Assembly: GCA_002300355.1 (NCBI GenBank)
Contig: NSGV01000001.1
Coordinates: forward strand, 558,001 to 622,000
DNA from: Streptomyces sp. TLI_235
GTDB lineage: Bacteria; Actinomycetota; Actinomycetes; Streptomycetales; Streptomycetaceae
DNA: 64,000 nucleotides
Direction: 5' to 3'
Shown here: piece by piece, positions 35,294-45,736 of the stretch
How the letters are laid out: every line of letters begins with the position of its first letter
Numbering within the stretch: the stretch's first letter is position 1
The notes under the pieces: generated by a model
The model's database searches: none
What the model was told of the DNA's origin: nothing
The model's input: the letters and a program-made list of their open reading frames with translations, nothing else
Program-made: the position numbers and the translations under genes

Positions 35294-35519
35294 CGCGGTG
35301 ACACGGCGGTAGTGATCTCGATCGTCCGTGGCTGCCCTCCAGGGTCATCCGGAGACGCCATCTCGACCTCCTCACGCGGTCACCCCTTCCATCGTGCTGC
35401 GCGAGCACAGGAGGCGCGATCGGGAGCACCCCGCAGCCGCCGACGCGTGCTGCCTTCCCGCGCCCAGGCCACACGGGCAGGCAGGCACAAGCCCCGGCCT
35501 GAGGTGTCGTTCCGCCCGC

Positions 35520-36284
35520 ACAGTTCGCGAGCCGGACTGACCTCGGTCGAGGCACAGCGGCGGCTGTTGCAGTACGGCGGCAACGAATTGCGCCGGCGTG
35601 ACGGGCGGCGCTGGTCGGGTGAGTTGGCGCGCCAGTTCACGCACCCGCTCGCGCTGCTGCTGTGGCTCGCCGCGTCGCTGCTCACGGCCGTGGGCTCGTT
35701 CGTCGTGGCGGTCACGGTCGTGCTGAGCCGGCGGCGACACCGAACTCCGCGCCCTCGTCAGCCGGACACCCGGCATCGTCTTCGCCCACGCGACACCCGA
35801 GGTGATGCCGTTCCTCTTCTTCGCGCTCGGCGGCGGCCGCATCCCGTTCCCCCTGACGATCCTGCAGCTCCTCGCCTCCGACGTCGGCAGCGAGACGCTC
35901 CCCGCCCTCGCCCTCAGCCACGACCCGCCGAGCCCGGGCTCGTGGACCGCCCGCCCCGGCCGCGATCCGACGGCGTCATCCAGGGCCCGATGCTGCTCCG
36001 CGCCTAGCTCTTCCTCGGCGCCATCGTCGCGGCACTCCGGATGCCAGGCTTTCTTCGTCCTCACCAGAGCCGGCTGGAGCCCCGGCGACCCGACCGAGCC
36101 AGGGCAGCCCCTGCACCACGCGTGGGCGTCCTGTCCAACCGCTACCTCCTCGCAGCCGTCTTCGTCTGCACCCCGCCGTTCCAGAAACTGCTGGGCACCG
36201 CCGCCCTCCCCGCGAGCGACCTGCTGTTCCTGCTGCCCTACCCCTTCATCGTCTGGGCGCCGACGAACTCCGCCGCTACCTGAT
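35520..36284 (+). pseudogene. P-type cation ATPase relic with catalytic core deleted
   Basis: It begins like a CtpF-type ATPase (SRAGLTSVEAQRRLLQYGGN, then RRWSGELARQFTHPLALLLW, close to the intact copy at 59.2 kb), then jumps directly to the C-terminal membrane part (TPEVMPFLFFALGGGRIPFP, LASDVGSETLPALALSHD) and ends FIVWAPTNSAAT. The whole A, P and N domains, including DKTGT, about 600 residues, are missing. TGG is replaced by TAG at about 36005 in LLRA-stop-LFLGAIVAAL, plus further frame changes. Non-functional. Confidence 0.75.
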
Positions 36285-36569
36285 CCGACGGCACAGCTCC
36301 CGTTCCCCCATGGGCAATAGCCTCGACGCCGCCCGCACCCCGGGATCGCACTCACGTCACCGATCGTCGCATACCCGCGTCGCCGGATGTCTCGGACGAG
36401 GAGCACCATCGAAGGGGGCCGGGCCGCGCCCGGCCTGCGGGTACGGGTCCACTGGAGTCACCGACAACCGCCGACGAACCTTCGGAAGGCATCACATCCG
36501 TCTCCTGCCGGAGAACCCCTGGAAACGGTCACGGCAGACCCGTCGGCCATCGGACGAAAGCTGCTGACC
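36285..36569. other. Spacer before the prolyl-tRNA synthetase gene
   Basis: No coding signal. No convincing promoter hexamers were seen; the region may retain the remains of the ATPase gene end. Confidence 0.3.
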
Positions 36570-38313
36570 ATGCGCTGGTCCCAGACGCACATCCCGACCC
36601 TTCGCGAGAACCCGGCGGAGGCCGACGCGCCGAGCCATCAGCTCCTGCTTCGCGCCGGATTCATCCGGCAGCTCATGGCGGGCCACTACTCGCTGCTGCC
36701 GCTCGCCGTCCGGGTGCGGTCGAAGATCATCGCCGTCATCCGGGAGGAGATGGCCGTCATCGGGGCGCAGGAGTTCTCCCTGCCGGCGATGCACCCGGCG
36801 GAGGTGTGGCGGCGCAGTGGCCGGTGGGACGCCATGGGGGAAGAGATGTTCCGCCTGAAGGACCGTAAGGGCGCCGAACTGACACTGGGCATGACGCACG
36901 AGGAGATCTTCACGTCGCTCGCCACCGAGCTGAAGTCGTATCGTGAACTGCCGCAGATGTGGTACCAGTTCCAGACGAAGTTCCGCGATGAGCCCCGCGC
37001 CAAGGGCGGCTTGCTACGGACCCGGGAGTTCACGATGAAGGACTCCTACAGCTTCGACCTGATGCAGGAGGGCCTGGACCGGTCGTTCGACCTGCACCGT
37101 GAGGCCTACATTCGGATCTTCGCGCGGCTGGGGATTCCTGCCATTCCGGTGGAGGCGTCGAGCGGCAGCAGGTGGGGCCGCATCGACGGAGTTCATGTGC
37201 CCGGCCGAGGCCGGTGAGGACTTCGTCGTCCACTGCCCCTCCTGCGGTTACGCGGCCAACAGCGAGAAGGCCGTCTCCCGGCTCTCCGCGATCGCGGACG
37301 GTCCGGGCCTGTCCGCGCCGGAGCCGTTCGACACCCCTGGTGTGCGGACGATCGACGACCTGGCCTCGCGCTTCGACGCGCCCGCCGAGCGCCAGGTGAA
37401 GACGCTCGTCTACGTCCTGGACGGGCGGCTCTGCCTCGTCCTCCTGCGCGGCGACCACGCGCTGGCCGAGCAGAAGCTCGCGGATGCCGGCGGGGTCGCG
37501 GCGGTGCGGCCTGCCCGGCCGGAGGAGATCCAGGAAGCCCTCGGTGCCCTGCCGGGAAGCCTCGGCGCCGTCGGGGTGGCGTCGGTGACCATCCTCGCGG
37601 ACGAGGCCCTGCGGGGCCGCAGGGACATGGTCACCGGTGCCAACGAGGACGGTGTCCACCTGCGGGGCATCGACGTGGAGAGGGACATCGCCGTCTCCCG
37701 GTGGACGGACCTTCGCGAGGTCGCCTCCGGGGAGGCCTGTGTGCGGTGCGAACGGCCGCTGCAGGTCCAGAAGGCGATCGAGGTCGGCCACATCTTCAAA
37801 CTCGGCTACAAGTACAGCGACGCCTTCGGGCTCACCGTCCTGGACGCCGACGGCAAGCCCAGGAGGGTCATCATGGGCTGCTACGGCATCGGAATCGAGC
37901 GGTCGATGGCAGCCGCCGTCGAGTGCCACCACGACGACAAGGGCATCGTCTGGCCGATGGCCATCGCTCCCTTCGAGGCGGTCGTTCTGGTGGCCCAGCC
38001 CGACGACGAGGCCACCGCCGCGGCCGGTGAGAAGGTCTACCGGCAACTGCTCGCCTCCGGGGTGGACACGATCATCGACGACCGCTCCGAGCGGGTCGGC
38101 GTCAAGTTCCGGGATGCCGAGCTCGTCGGCATCCCGCTGCGCGTCACCGTCGGCAGGCGCGGACTCGCCGACGGGGTGGTGGAGCTGACCGAACGGGCAC
38201 CGGACGAGACGCGGCGGGTCCCCCTTGAGGAGATCGCCCCTGACGTGCGCAGGGCCGTCGACTCGGCCAGGCAGAGCAGCGATCGGAGGCAGCAGACTGC
38301 TCCCCGTCCCTGA
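36570..38313 (+). pseudogene. proS: Second prolyl-tRNA synthetase, frameshifted
   Basis: Bacterial-type class II ProRS. Motif 2 region [21 protein letters not shown] is intact, as are the editing domain (AERQVKTLVYVLDGRLCLVL, about residues 255-390) and the C-terminal part with motif 3 MGCYGIGIERSMAAAVE and the anticodon domain. At about 37165 two bases are missing (SSGS then [18 protein letters not shown] in the next frame), breaking a normally continuous SG-x-x-GG stretch. ATG 36570 starts [11 protein letters not shown]. Housekeeping ProRS is usually elsewhere; a paralogue in a dormancy cluster is unusual. Confidence 0.8.
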
Positions 38314-38401
38314 TCACCGGCGCCCGACCGTCCTGCACCTGTCCCGGCGGCCTCCGGTGGGCGAATCCCACCTGTGCCACCCGCGGCCGGGGCACGCGCG
38401 G

Positions 38402-40016
38402 TCAGGCCCGTTCGGCGGCGGCCACGTGCTCCTTCACGGCCACGAAGCTGTCCGGTGCCACCGAGATCGAGTCGATCCCGGCACTCACCAGGAACCGGGT
38501 GAACGCCGGGTCGTCACTCGGCCTCTGGCCGCACAGGCCCACCGGACGGCCGGCCGCGTGCGCCGTGGCGATCAGGGTCTCGATGCTCCGGGTGACGGCA
38601 GGATCGGTCTCGTCGAAGAGGTGCGCGAGGGCGTCGGAGTCACGGTCGACGCTCAGGGTGAGCTGGGTGAGGTCGTTGCTGCCGATGGAGAAGCCGTCGA
38701 ACCGTTCGGCGAACTCCGCTGCGAGGATCACGTTGGCCGGGATCTCCGCCATCACATACACCTTCAGCCCGTTGCCACCGCGTGGCAGGCCCTCGTCGGC
38801 CATCACCGCGAGCACCCGGTCGGCCTCCCCCGTGGTGCGGCAGAACGGGATCATCACCACCACGTTCGTCAGGCCCATCTCGTCGCGGACCCGGCGCAGC
38901 GCCCGGCACTCGAGGGCGAAGCCCTCCCGGTAGCCTTCGCTGTAGTACCGGCTGGCGCCTCGCCAGCCGATCATCGGGTTGGCCTCGAGCGGTTCGAAGG
39001 GGCGCCCGCCCACCAGTTTGGCGTACTCGTTGGTCTTGACGTCGCTGGTGCGCACGATCACCGGGTCCGGCCAGCGCGAGGCCGCGATCCGGGCGATGCC
39101 CTGGGCGAGGCGGTCCGTGAAGTACCGGGTGCGGTCCTGGTAGCCGTCGGTGAGTGCGTCGACGCGGCGCCGCTCCTCGGGGTCGAGGCGTTCGGGATGG
39201 ATCAGTGCCATCGGGTGGGCCTTGACCTGGTGCGCGACGATGAACTCCATCCGGGCCAGGCCCACGCCGTCCGCCGGCAGTTGCCACCAGCGGGACGCGG
39301 CGGCCGGGTCGGCCAGATTCAGCATGACCCGGGTACGCGTCTTCGGCAGCCCGGCGAGGTCGATCTCGGAGTGCTCGTAGTCGAGCCGTCCGGCATAGAC
39401 GTGACCGTCCTCGCCCTCGGCGCAGCAGACGGTGACCTCTTGGCCGTCGTGCAGCAGCACCGTCGCTCGGCCGGTTCCCACGATGGCCGGCACGCCGAGT
39501 TCGCGGCTGACGATGGCGGCGTGCGAGGTGCGCCCGCCATGGTCGGTGACGATCGCGGCGGCCCGCTTCATGATGGGTTCCCAGTCCGGGTCGGTGATCC
39601 CGGTGACCAGCACGGCCCCGGCCGGGAAACGCTCAAGCTCGACAGGTGTGGTCAGCGCGCAGACCGCGCCCGTGCCGATCGCCTCGCCGACCGCGATCCC
39701 GTCGACGAGCGATTCCCCCGAGCCGGTCAGCCGGAAGCGGTGCAGCATCGTCGCGCGCCGCCGAGACACCACCGTCGTCGAGTGGCGCGCCGCCGTTCAG
39801 CAGGTCGATCTGGTCGACGATCCGCTGCCGGAGCCCGCCGGCGTCGAGGAACTCCCGGTAGGCGTCGGCGGTGCTCGCGAAGCCGTCCGGCACCCGGACA
39901 CCGGCCGGGCCCAGGTTGACGATCATCTCCCCGAGCGAGGCATTCTTTCCTCCGACAAGCCCGACATCCCCACGGCCGAGACCGGAGAACGGGATCACCC
40001 GGCGGATCGTGGACAT
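38402..40016 (-). pseudogene. ppsA: Phosphoenolpyruvate synthase with internal deletion
   Basis: The first 80 residues (VGGKNASLGEMIVNLGPAGV, VPDGFASTADAYREFLD) match PEP synthase. After NGGAPLDDGG the frame changes, and the next recognisable residues (RFRLTGSGESLVDGIAVG, then phosphohistidine site GGRTSHAAIVSRELGVPAIV) belong to position about 360 of the roughly 790-residue enzyme. The C-terminal PEP-binding half is complete (ANPMIGWRGASRYYSEGY, IGSNDLTQLTLSVDRDS, GLCGQRPSDDP). So most of the ATP-grasp domain, about 260 residues, is deleted. ATG 40016 follows GGAGGAG. Inactive for PEP synthesis. Confidence 0.8.
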
Positions 40017-40278
40017 GGGCTCCTCCGCTGGTGCGAGCAAGACGGCGACGGATGCGCCCTGGCGGCATGTCTGCGTTGACGCGCTACGGGCCGGTCCGCA
40101 GGCCGGCTGCTCCAGTACACATTGACCGTCCGAACGGCGCGAGCTGACCCGATCTACGAGGACCGCCGGACCGGCTCGTCAGCTGTCGGCGACGCCACGA
40201 CCCGAGAGGCTGCGGTGCCGGACGGCGGCCACGTTCGGGAGGCGTCGTGCCGTAGCGGACGCTTCCGCTCGGGACCGG

Positions 40279-40988
40279 TCACGGGCCCGGGGCCGAGGCC
40301 GAGGTGTCGGCGATGCGGATCCGGCGGCCGGTGATGGAGGAGGGCTTGATCCGTACCCACACGTCGGTGCCCCGCCCGCCCAGGGGTCGGGACTGCCGCG
40401 CCGGGTCAGGTGCTCGATCGCCTCCGGCTCGTCCAGAACCGTCGCGGCGCCTTTCACGAGGACGCTCGACCCGGTCCGCAGGGCCTCGTCGATGTGGTCG
40501 CCTCGAAGGCGACCCGGCCGCCGATGGCCGCGGCCATCGTGCCTTCCGCGGCGGTACGGTAGATCACCGTGCCATCGAGGACCCGGAAGTTTGACCGGAA
40601 GGACGACAGGGCCCTCCTCTGTCGACACGGCCACCCTGCCGATACCGCCCGACGCGAGCCTGGACCAGCATTCCCAGGCCGGCAACTCCTCCAGCACCGG
40701 GGTGCGCCGCAGCCGCCGCACGACCAGGCGGTATGTCCACCCCTCCGCCCAGCAACTCCCAGGCGGACGTGCCGAGCGCGCCGGCCAGCCGCATGAGGGG
40801 GACGACATCCGGTGGACCGGCCGACGACTCGACGTACTCCACGTATCCGACCGCCGTGCCGGCCCGCTCGGCCGCCTCCTCGCGGCTGAGCCCGAGCCGC
40901 TGTCTGCGCTCGGCCACGCGCCGCCCGATGTCTCCGGGGTGCGCCAGCCGGGGCTCAACCGAGTCCTTGCCCTGTTGTCCGTGGACAT
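40279..40988 (-). pseudogene. HTH-PPOX (pyridoxamine oxidase-like) protein, multiply frameshifted
   Basis: Pieced together over at least five frames: MSTDNR, then an XRE HTH (GRRVAERRQRLGLSREEAAE, YVEYVESSAGPPDVV), then ELPAWECWSRLASGGIGRVA, FRVLDGTVIYRTAAEGTMAA, RVAFEADHIDEALRTGSSVL, and finally DVWVRIKPSSITGRRIRIAD to a stop at 40279. This is the streptomycete HTH plus split-barrel flavin/PPOX architecture found near OsdR-type loci. Indels are single bases of both signs. The density of errors points to true decay. Confidence 0.7.
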
Positions 40989-41201
40989 CTCTTCACTCCT
41001 CCGGTCGGCGCAGCTGGCGAGCGCCAGGGACAGGCGGGTCCCCAGGCGAGGAATCCGCCTTCTCCGCCCTCGGGGGCATCACCCGGACTGGACGACCGGC
41101 CACCCCACGGCGTCAGCTCACCACCGCTCTCGCCCGGCCGGGAAGCCGCACAGAGCGACGAAGCCATCGTTGCGGTGCCCCGCACCGCACCGAGCCCGTC
41201 C

Positions 41202-41624
41202 TCACCCCTCAGGGCCGCGCGCGATCTCGATCCGACGGGCCTGCTTCTCGACGTCGCCCATCGGGGCCTTCACGGTCAGCACGCCCTTGTCGAAGGTCGC
41301 GGTGATGTCCTGCTCGTTCACGCCTTCGGGCAGCCGGACACTGCGGGTGAAGGAGCCGTAGCGGAACTCCGAGCGCTGCTTCTCCTTCTTCTCCGCGGTG
41401 CGCTCCGCGTGGACGGTCAGCACGCCGCCCTCGACCGTGATCTCGACGTCCTTCGCCGGGTCGATCCCCGGAAGCTCGGCCCTGAGCACGTACGCCCCGT
41501 CCTCCTCGGACTCCTCGACGCGGATCATGTGCTCCCCCATCCGCAGCGCGACGGGGAAGTCCTCGAACAACTCCGCGAACGGGGGCCACCAGTGCGATCG
41601 CCTGTGGAGCATCTCGCCGGCCAT
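41202..41624 (-). CDS. Hsp20/alpha-crystallin family chaperone
   Basis: 140-aa small heat-shock protein. The alpha-crystallin domain covers residues about 35-130 (AYVLRAELPGIDPAKDVEIT, RSEFRYGSFTRSVRLPEGVN, ATFDKGVLTVKAPM), with the C-terminal ARRIEIARGPEG carrying an I-x-I-like anchor. ATG 41624 has GAGGAGG six bases upstream; a longer frame to 41708 lacks one. In M. tuberculosis an Hsp20 (HspX, Acr) is a hallmark of the DosR regulon. The gene looks intact. Confidence 0.88.
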   Translation of the reverse strand: MAGEMLHRRSHWWPPFAELFEDFPVALRMGEHMIRVEESEEDGAYVLRAELPGIDPAKDVEITVEGGVLTVHAERTAEKKEKQRSEFRYGSFTRSVRLPEGVNEQDITATFDKGVLTVKAPMGDVEKQARRIEIARGPEG

Positions 41625-42350
41625 CTCAGACCTCCTCATTCGTCCGGGCATCTCATTCCATCCTGCTGCGCGCCCACGGCCACCGCGATCGGAGCAACCG
41701 CCCACCACGGCAACCGCGTTGTCCGATCAGCTGATTCGCATGATGCCGTTCAGGACGGTACCGGGTCAGCAGGTTCCGGATCCGCCCGCTGCCGGGACTG
41801 GCGTGTGCCCGAGCAGGTGGGTTCGGCCGTGAGGGCCGGAGGTGTGGCCTCGTCGGCGAGCGGCGGCGGCACCTCGCGGTCGAGTGGGCGCAGCATCCGC
41901 AGTCCCGGCGCGAATCGCAGCACCCCGTGCGAGGGTTCCTCGCCGACCGTTCCTTCCGTACGGCCTGTCGGCCGATTCCTCGCCTGCCGGCAGAGTCAAG
42001 TGACCCAGCCGAGTCAGGCTGGACCGCCCTACTCGGTCACGTCAGTCCGCATCAGACCGTGCCGGCCGGCGGAGCATGCCCTGGCCCGGGCGGTCGAGGA
42101 GGAGGCGGGTGGCCCCCTTCAGGCGGGGCCTCCCGGCGGCCAGACCGGGCAGACCGACCCATCGCGGTCATGAGCAGAAGGAACTAGCGTCGGTTGCAGG
42201 GCGGTTCGCCGATGGGCTGGCAACGCGCCGGGCCGGTACGGCAGCGATGTCGGCCGAACACGCTGGGCTCTCCGGCCGGACCTCGCCCCGGGCTGTCGCA
42301 TCGGATCCCGAGACCCCGGGGAGCCCTTGTCCCGCCCGAGGAGAACTCAT
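41625..42350. other. Gap between Hsp20 and the baeRF-HPF operon
   Basis: About 725 bases. A minus-strand frame with coding-like bias (EPSHGVLRFAPGLRMLRPLD, about 41770-41950) ends without a recognisable start or family and may be another relic. The 90 bases before 42351 should hold the promoter of the operon to the right; no clear hexamers were identified. Confidence 0.3.
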
Positions 42351-43454
42351 ATGACAACCGGAACCGAGATCGGCGCCGAGGTCCTGCGCGAGCTGCTCGC
42401 CGCGCCCGGCCCGTTCCTGTCGGTCTACTTCGATCTCGACGCGCGCCCGGAGATGAGCCAGGACGCCGAGGAGCGCTGGCAGGGACTGTGCCGCGGCCTC
42501 GCCGCCCAGGGGGCCGGGGCCGGCGACCTGGACGCGCTGACGCAGCGCTTCCTGTCCTCGCGGCCGGGCTCCGGCGTGCTGGCGGCCTTCGCCGCCGGCG
42601 GCGAGGTGAGGCTTTCAGCCGTGCTGCCCGGCTGCGAGCAAGGCGGTCTCGCCTTGGCCGGGCCGCTGCCGCACCTGCTTCCGCTGCTCGCCTGGCGGCA
42701 GGACCGTCCCGCGCACGTGGTCGCCGTCGTCGACCGCACCGGCGCCGACCTCCGGATCTACCCGGCCGGCGCCACCGAAGGGGTTCGCCGCACAGTCACC
42801 GGCCCCGATGACGAGATCGAGCGCAACCGGCCCGGCGGCACGTCCCAGATGCGCTACCAGCACCGAGCCGAGGACTCCTGGGAGCACAACGCCGCCAAGG
42901 TCGCCGACGCCCTCGGCACCGCGCTGGCAGAGGTGGACGCGCACGACCTGATGCTGGCCGGTGACGTCCGCGCCCGCCAGTACCTCACCAAGCACCTCCC
43001 CGCCTGGGTCCGCAACAACGTGTCGATCCACCCGGTCAGCGGCAGCCGCAGCCCCGACGGCGCCTGGCCCCAGCGCTCGGCCCAGGTCGACACCGAGACC
43101 TGCCGCGCCGGACGCGAGGAGACCACGGCCCTGCTCCGCCGCTTCGCCGAGGAGCGCTCACCGCGCGGACATGCAGTGGAAGGGATCACCGCGACCCTGC
43201 GCGCCCTCGCCGACGGACAACTGCGCACCCTCCTGGTGACCGACGACCCCGCCTCCCACCACACAGCCTGGTTCGGCCCGAGACCGACCGACATCGCCGA
43301 CCTCGGCACCGCCTTCGCAGCAGACGCCGGACCGCTGGTGGAGACGGGACTGGCCGACGCCGCCGTCCTCACCGGAGCCGACATCCGCATCCTCACGCCC
43401 GGCACGCCCGGTGCTCCCGCCCAGGGCATCGGCGGACTGACCCGTTACCGCTGA
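42351..43454 (+). CDS. baeRF2/Rv2629-type (eRF1-Vms1-like) protein with GG-x-SQ loop
   Basis: 367-aa protein of the bacterial eRF1/Vms1-like (baeRF) superfamily, close in layout to M. tuberculosis Rv2629. Residues 1-115 form the N-terminal domain (FLSVYFDLDARPEMS), followed by a Rossmann-like central domain (AHVVAVVDRTGADLRIYPAG) with the loop GGTSQMRYQHR at 162-172, the position of GGQ in eRF1 and of the catalytic Gln loop in Vms1, then a helix WEHNAAKVADALG and a C-terminal RNase H-like part. It may act on tRNA in stalled or dormant ribosomes. ATG 42351 follows GAGGAG. First gene of a four-gene operon. Confidence 0.8.
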   Translation: MTTGTEIGAEVLRELLAAPGPFLSVYFDLDARPEMSQDAEERWQGLCRGLAAQGAGAGDLDALTQRFLSSRPGSGVLAAFAAGGEVRLSAVLPGCEQGGLALAGPLPHLLPLLAWRQDRPAHVVAVVDRTGADLRIYPAGATEGVRRTVTGPDDEIERNRPGGTSQMRYQHRAEDSWEHNAAKVADALGTALAEVDAHDLMLAGDVRARQYLTKHLPAWVRNNVSIHPVSGSRSPDGAWPQRSAQVDTETCRAGREETTALLRRFAEERSPRGHAVEGITATLRALADGQLRTLLVTDDPASHHTAWFGPRPTDIADLGTAFAADAGPLVETGLADAAVLTGADIRILTPGTPGAPAQGIGGLTRYR

Positions 43455-43494
43455 CACCCGTCATCACCGGCACCCAAGGAACGGAGAAGATCCG

Positions 43495-44304
43495 ATGGCG
43501 AACCGACCGATGCCCACGCAGACACCCGAGGTCCAGGTCGAGGCCCAAGGTGACCTTCCGCCCGGCATGGCGGAACTCGCCCGTACCAAGGTGCTCGAAC
43601 TCCTGGACGCGGTGCGCGAACCCGTCCTGTCCGTCCGGATCCGGCTCACTCGCATGCACAACCCCGCCACCGAGCGCCCCTACCTCGCCCAGGCCAATCT
43701 GGACGTCAGCGGCCGCGCCGCCCGCGCCCATGTGGCGGCGGGGACCATGCCCGAGGCGATCGACCTGCTGCACGACCTGCTGGCCCTGAAGCTGGCCCGA
43801 CTCCGGAGGCACTGGGAGGCCCGACGCGGCGGCACGCCCAAAGCCGGCGAGCGCGAGCACGAGTGGCGGCACGGGTCCGAACCCACACACCGCCCCGACC
43901 ACTATCCACGTCCGGCGGACGAGCGGGAGATCATCCGCCACAAGTCCTTCTCCCTCGCCCGCGAGACGGTCGACGAGGCCGCCTTCGAGCTGGACACGAT
44001 GGACTACGACTTCCACCTCTTCACCGAACTGGCGACCGGCGAGGACAGCGTCCTCTACCGCGCCGCTCCGACCGGCTACCGGCTCGCCCAGGTCCATCCC
44101 CACCCCGAACAGATCGGCACGACCGCCGTCCAGCTGACCGTCAGCCCCGCCCCCGCGCCCCGGATGAACACCGCCACCGCGAAGCGGCGGATGGACACCC
44201 TCGGACAGCCTTTCGTGTTCTTCACCGACGACGTCACCGGACGCGGCAACGTCCTCTACCGCCGCTACGACGGCCACTACGGCCTCATCACACCCGCCGA
44301 GTAG
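43495..44304 (+). CDS. hpf: Long-form ribosome hibernation promoting factor
   Basis: 269-aa HPF/RaiA-family protein. Residues 1-105 form the S30AE-type ribosome-binding domain (VQVEAQGDLPPGMAELARTK, ANLDVSGRAARAHVAAGTMP, LHDLLALKLARLRRHW). Two C-terminal S30AE_C-like modules follow (IIRHKSFSLARETVDEAAFE to TELATGEDSVLYRAA, and FVFFTDDVTGRGNVLYRRYD), so it has a duplicated dimerisation part. Proteins of this class stall and dimerise ribosomes in stationary or hypoxic cells. It lies 40 bases after the first baeRF gene and before a second one. Confidence 0.85.
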   Translation: MANRPMPTQTPEVQVEAQGDLPPGMAELARTKVLELLDAVREPVLSVRIRLTRMHNPATERPYLAQANLDVSGRAARAHVAAGTMPEAIDLLHDLLALKLARLRRHWEARRGGTPKAGEREHEWRHGSEPTHRPDHYPRPADEREIIRHKSFSLARETVDEAAFELDTMDYDFHLFTELATGEDSVLYRAAPTGYRLAQVHPHPEQIGTTAVQLTVSPAPAPRMNTATAKRRMDTLGQPFVFFTDDVTGRGNVLYRRYDGHYGLITPAE

Positions 44305-44342
44305 CCCACCGATGGGAAACCACTCAACAGAGGCAGCCGATC

Positions 44343-44579
44343 ATGACCTACCCCACCGCCGCAGGCACGCCTGCCGCAACCTTCCACCCTCCGGGCCGCG
44401 ACCTCGAAAGCACCGTCGAGCGCCTGGAACTGCTCGAAGCCCAGGTCCAGGCCCTCGGCCAGGCTATGCGCGCCCTCTTCCAAGGCCTCGAGGACATCCC
44501 CGACCAGGAGCCCGACCCCGAACGCCCGGGCCGCGCCGCCCGTCTGTCCCACGAGCTCCTCCTCGCCCAAGGACTCTGA
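44343..44579 (+). CDS. Small coiled-coil protein of the hibernation operon
   Basis: 78-aa protein. Residues 20-50 form a likely amphipathic coiled coil (LESTVERLELLEAQVQALGQ, AMRALFQGLEDI), and it ends RAARLSHELLLAQGL. The start ATG 44343 is 38 bases after hpf, and its stop is 22 bases before the next gene. No family is recognised. An adaptor between neighbours is conceivable. Confidence 0.65.
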   Translation: MTYPTAAGTPAATFHPPGRDLESTVERLELLEAQVQALGQAMRALFQGLEDIPDQEPDPERPGRAARLSHELLLAQGL

Positions 44580-44601
44580 CCACCTTCAGGAGCGGACGGC
44601 C

Positions 44602-45696
44602 ATGAAACTGACCTTTCTCCGCCCGTTGTACGCACGACCGGGCCCCTACGCCTGCGCCTACGTCGACACCTCACGCGACCTCGACGAACCCGACCGGGCC
44701 ATCGACCTGCGCCGCCGGCACCTGGAGACCGAACTCACCGCCCAGGGCGCCGACACCGCCACCACCGGCGCCGTCACCCACATCGTCGGCACCGACCGCG
44801 ACCTGCCCGGCCGACATGGCCAGGCCGTCTTCGCCGCCCACGGCCGCCTCGCCCTCGCCGAGGAACTGCCGGAACCACCGCCCCGCGACGCTGCCCGGTT
44901 CACGATGGTCCCCGACGCCATGCCGCTCGCCCTCCAGCACGCCCCCGACATCCCGTACGCCGCCCTCGCCGTCCACCGCGTCACCCGACCCGGCGGCGCC
45001 CCCACCTCCGGACTGGAGGTCGACCTCCAAGCGGGCCGGTGGCCCACCGCAAAGGTCGCCCCCGGCCGCCTGACCCGGCACCGGGTCGCGGCCTCCCAAT
45101 GGCGACAGGCCGCCGCAGAGGTCGCCGAAGAACTCGTCGGCCTCGCCGACCGCAGCGAGGCCGAGGCGATCGTCCTGTCCGGCGACCACTGGGCCCGCAA
45201 CGCCCTCACCCGGGAACTGCCCATGCGCCTGCGCAAACGCATCGTCGCCATCGACAGCGACGGCTGGGACACCGAGCCCGAACGCGCGCTCATGGAGGAC
45301 GAACTCGCCGACCTGTTCCGCGGCCGTCAGTCCGCCCGCGACCAGGCCAACACCCAGCGCTTCCTGGCCCGCCGCGCCCGCCGCAGCGGCGCCGTCGAAG
45401 GCCTCGCCGCCACCGTCACCGCCCTGCGCCACGGCCAGGCCGAAGCCGTCCTGATCAACGACCCCTTCGACCCGCAACGACAGCTGTGGGTCGGCGTCGC
45501 GCCCAAACAACTCGGCCTCACCCAAGGTGAAATGCAGGCCCTCGGCATCCGCTCCTCGTGGAAGGCACCGGCCGACGCCGCACTCATCCGCGCGATCGTC
45601 GGCACCGGCGCGGACCTCATCGTCATCCCCCACGACGAACTGCCCCTCGACGACGGGCTGGGAGCCCTCCTCCGCTACCCGGACGCCCTCACGTGA
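44602..45696 (+). CDS. Second baeRF2/Rv2629-type protein, loop degenerate
   Basis: 364-aa relative of the protein at 42351: N-terminal PYACAYVDTSRDLDEPDRAI, central domain FAALA-type strand PYAALAVHRVTRPGG, helix WRQAAAEVAEELVGLADRSE and C-terminal VLINDPFDPQRQLWVGVAPK, IVGTGADLIVIPHDELPLDD. At the site of the GGQ-like loop it reads GRLTRHRVAASQ and has no GG pair, so catalysis is doubtful. ATG 44602 follows AGGAG. Last gene of the operon; a strong hairpin follows at 45737. Confidence 0.78.
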   Translation: MKLTFLRPLYARPGPYACAYVDTSRDLDEPDRAIDLRRRHLETELTAQGADTATTGAVTHIVGTDRDLPGRHGQAVFAAHGRLALAEELPEPPPRDAARFTMVPDAMPLALQHAPDIPYAALAVHRVTRPGGAPTSGLEVDLQAGRWPTAKVAPGRLTRHRVAASQWRQAAAEVAEELVGLADRSEAEAIVLSGDHWARNALTRELPMRLRKRIVAIDSDGWDTEPERALMEDELADLFRGRQSARDQANTQRFLARRARRSGAVEGLAATVTALRHGQAEAVLINDPFDPQRQLWVGVAPKQLGLTQGEMQALGIRSSWKAPADAALIRAIVGTGADLIVIPHDELPLDDGLGALLRYPDALT

Positions 45697-45736
45697 GACC
45701 GGCGGAACGCTCCGCCCCGTCCACCCGTCCACCCGT

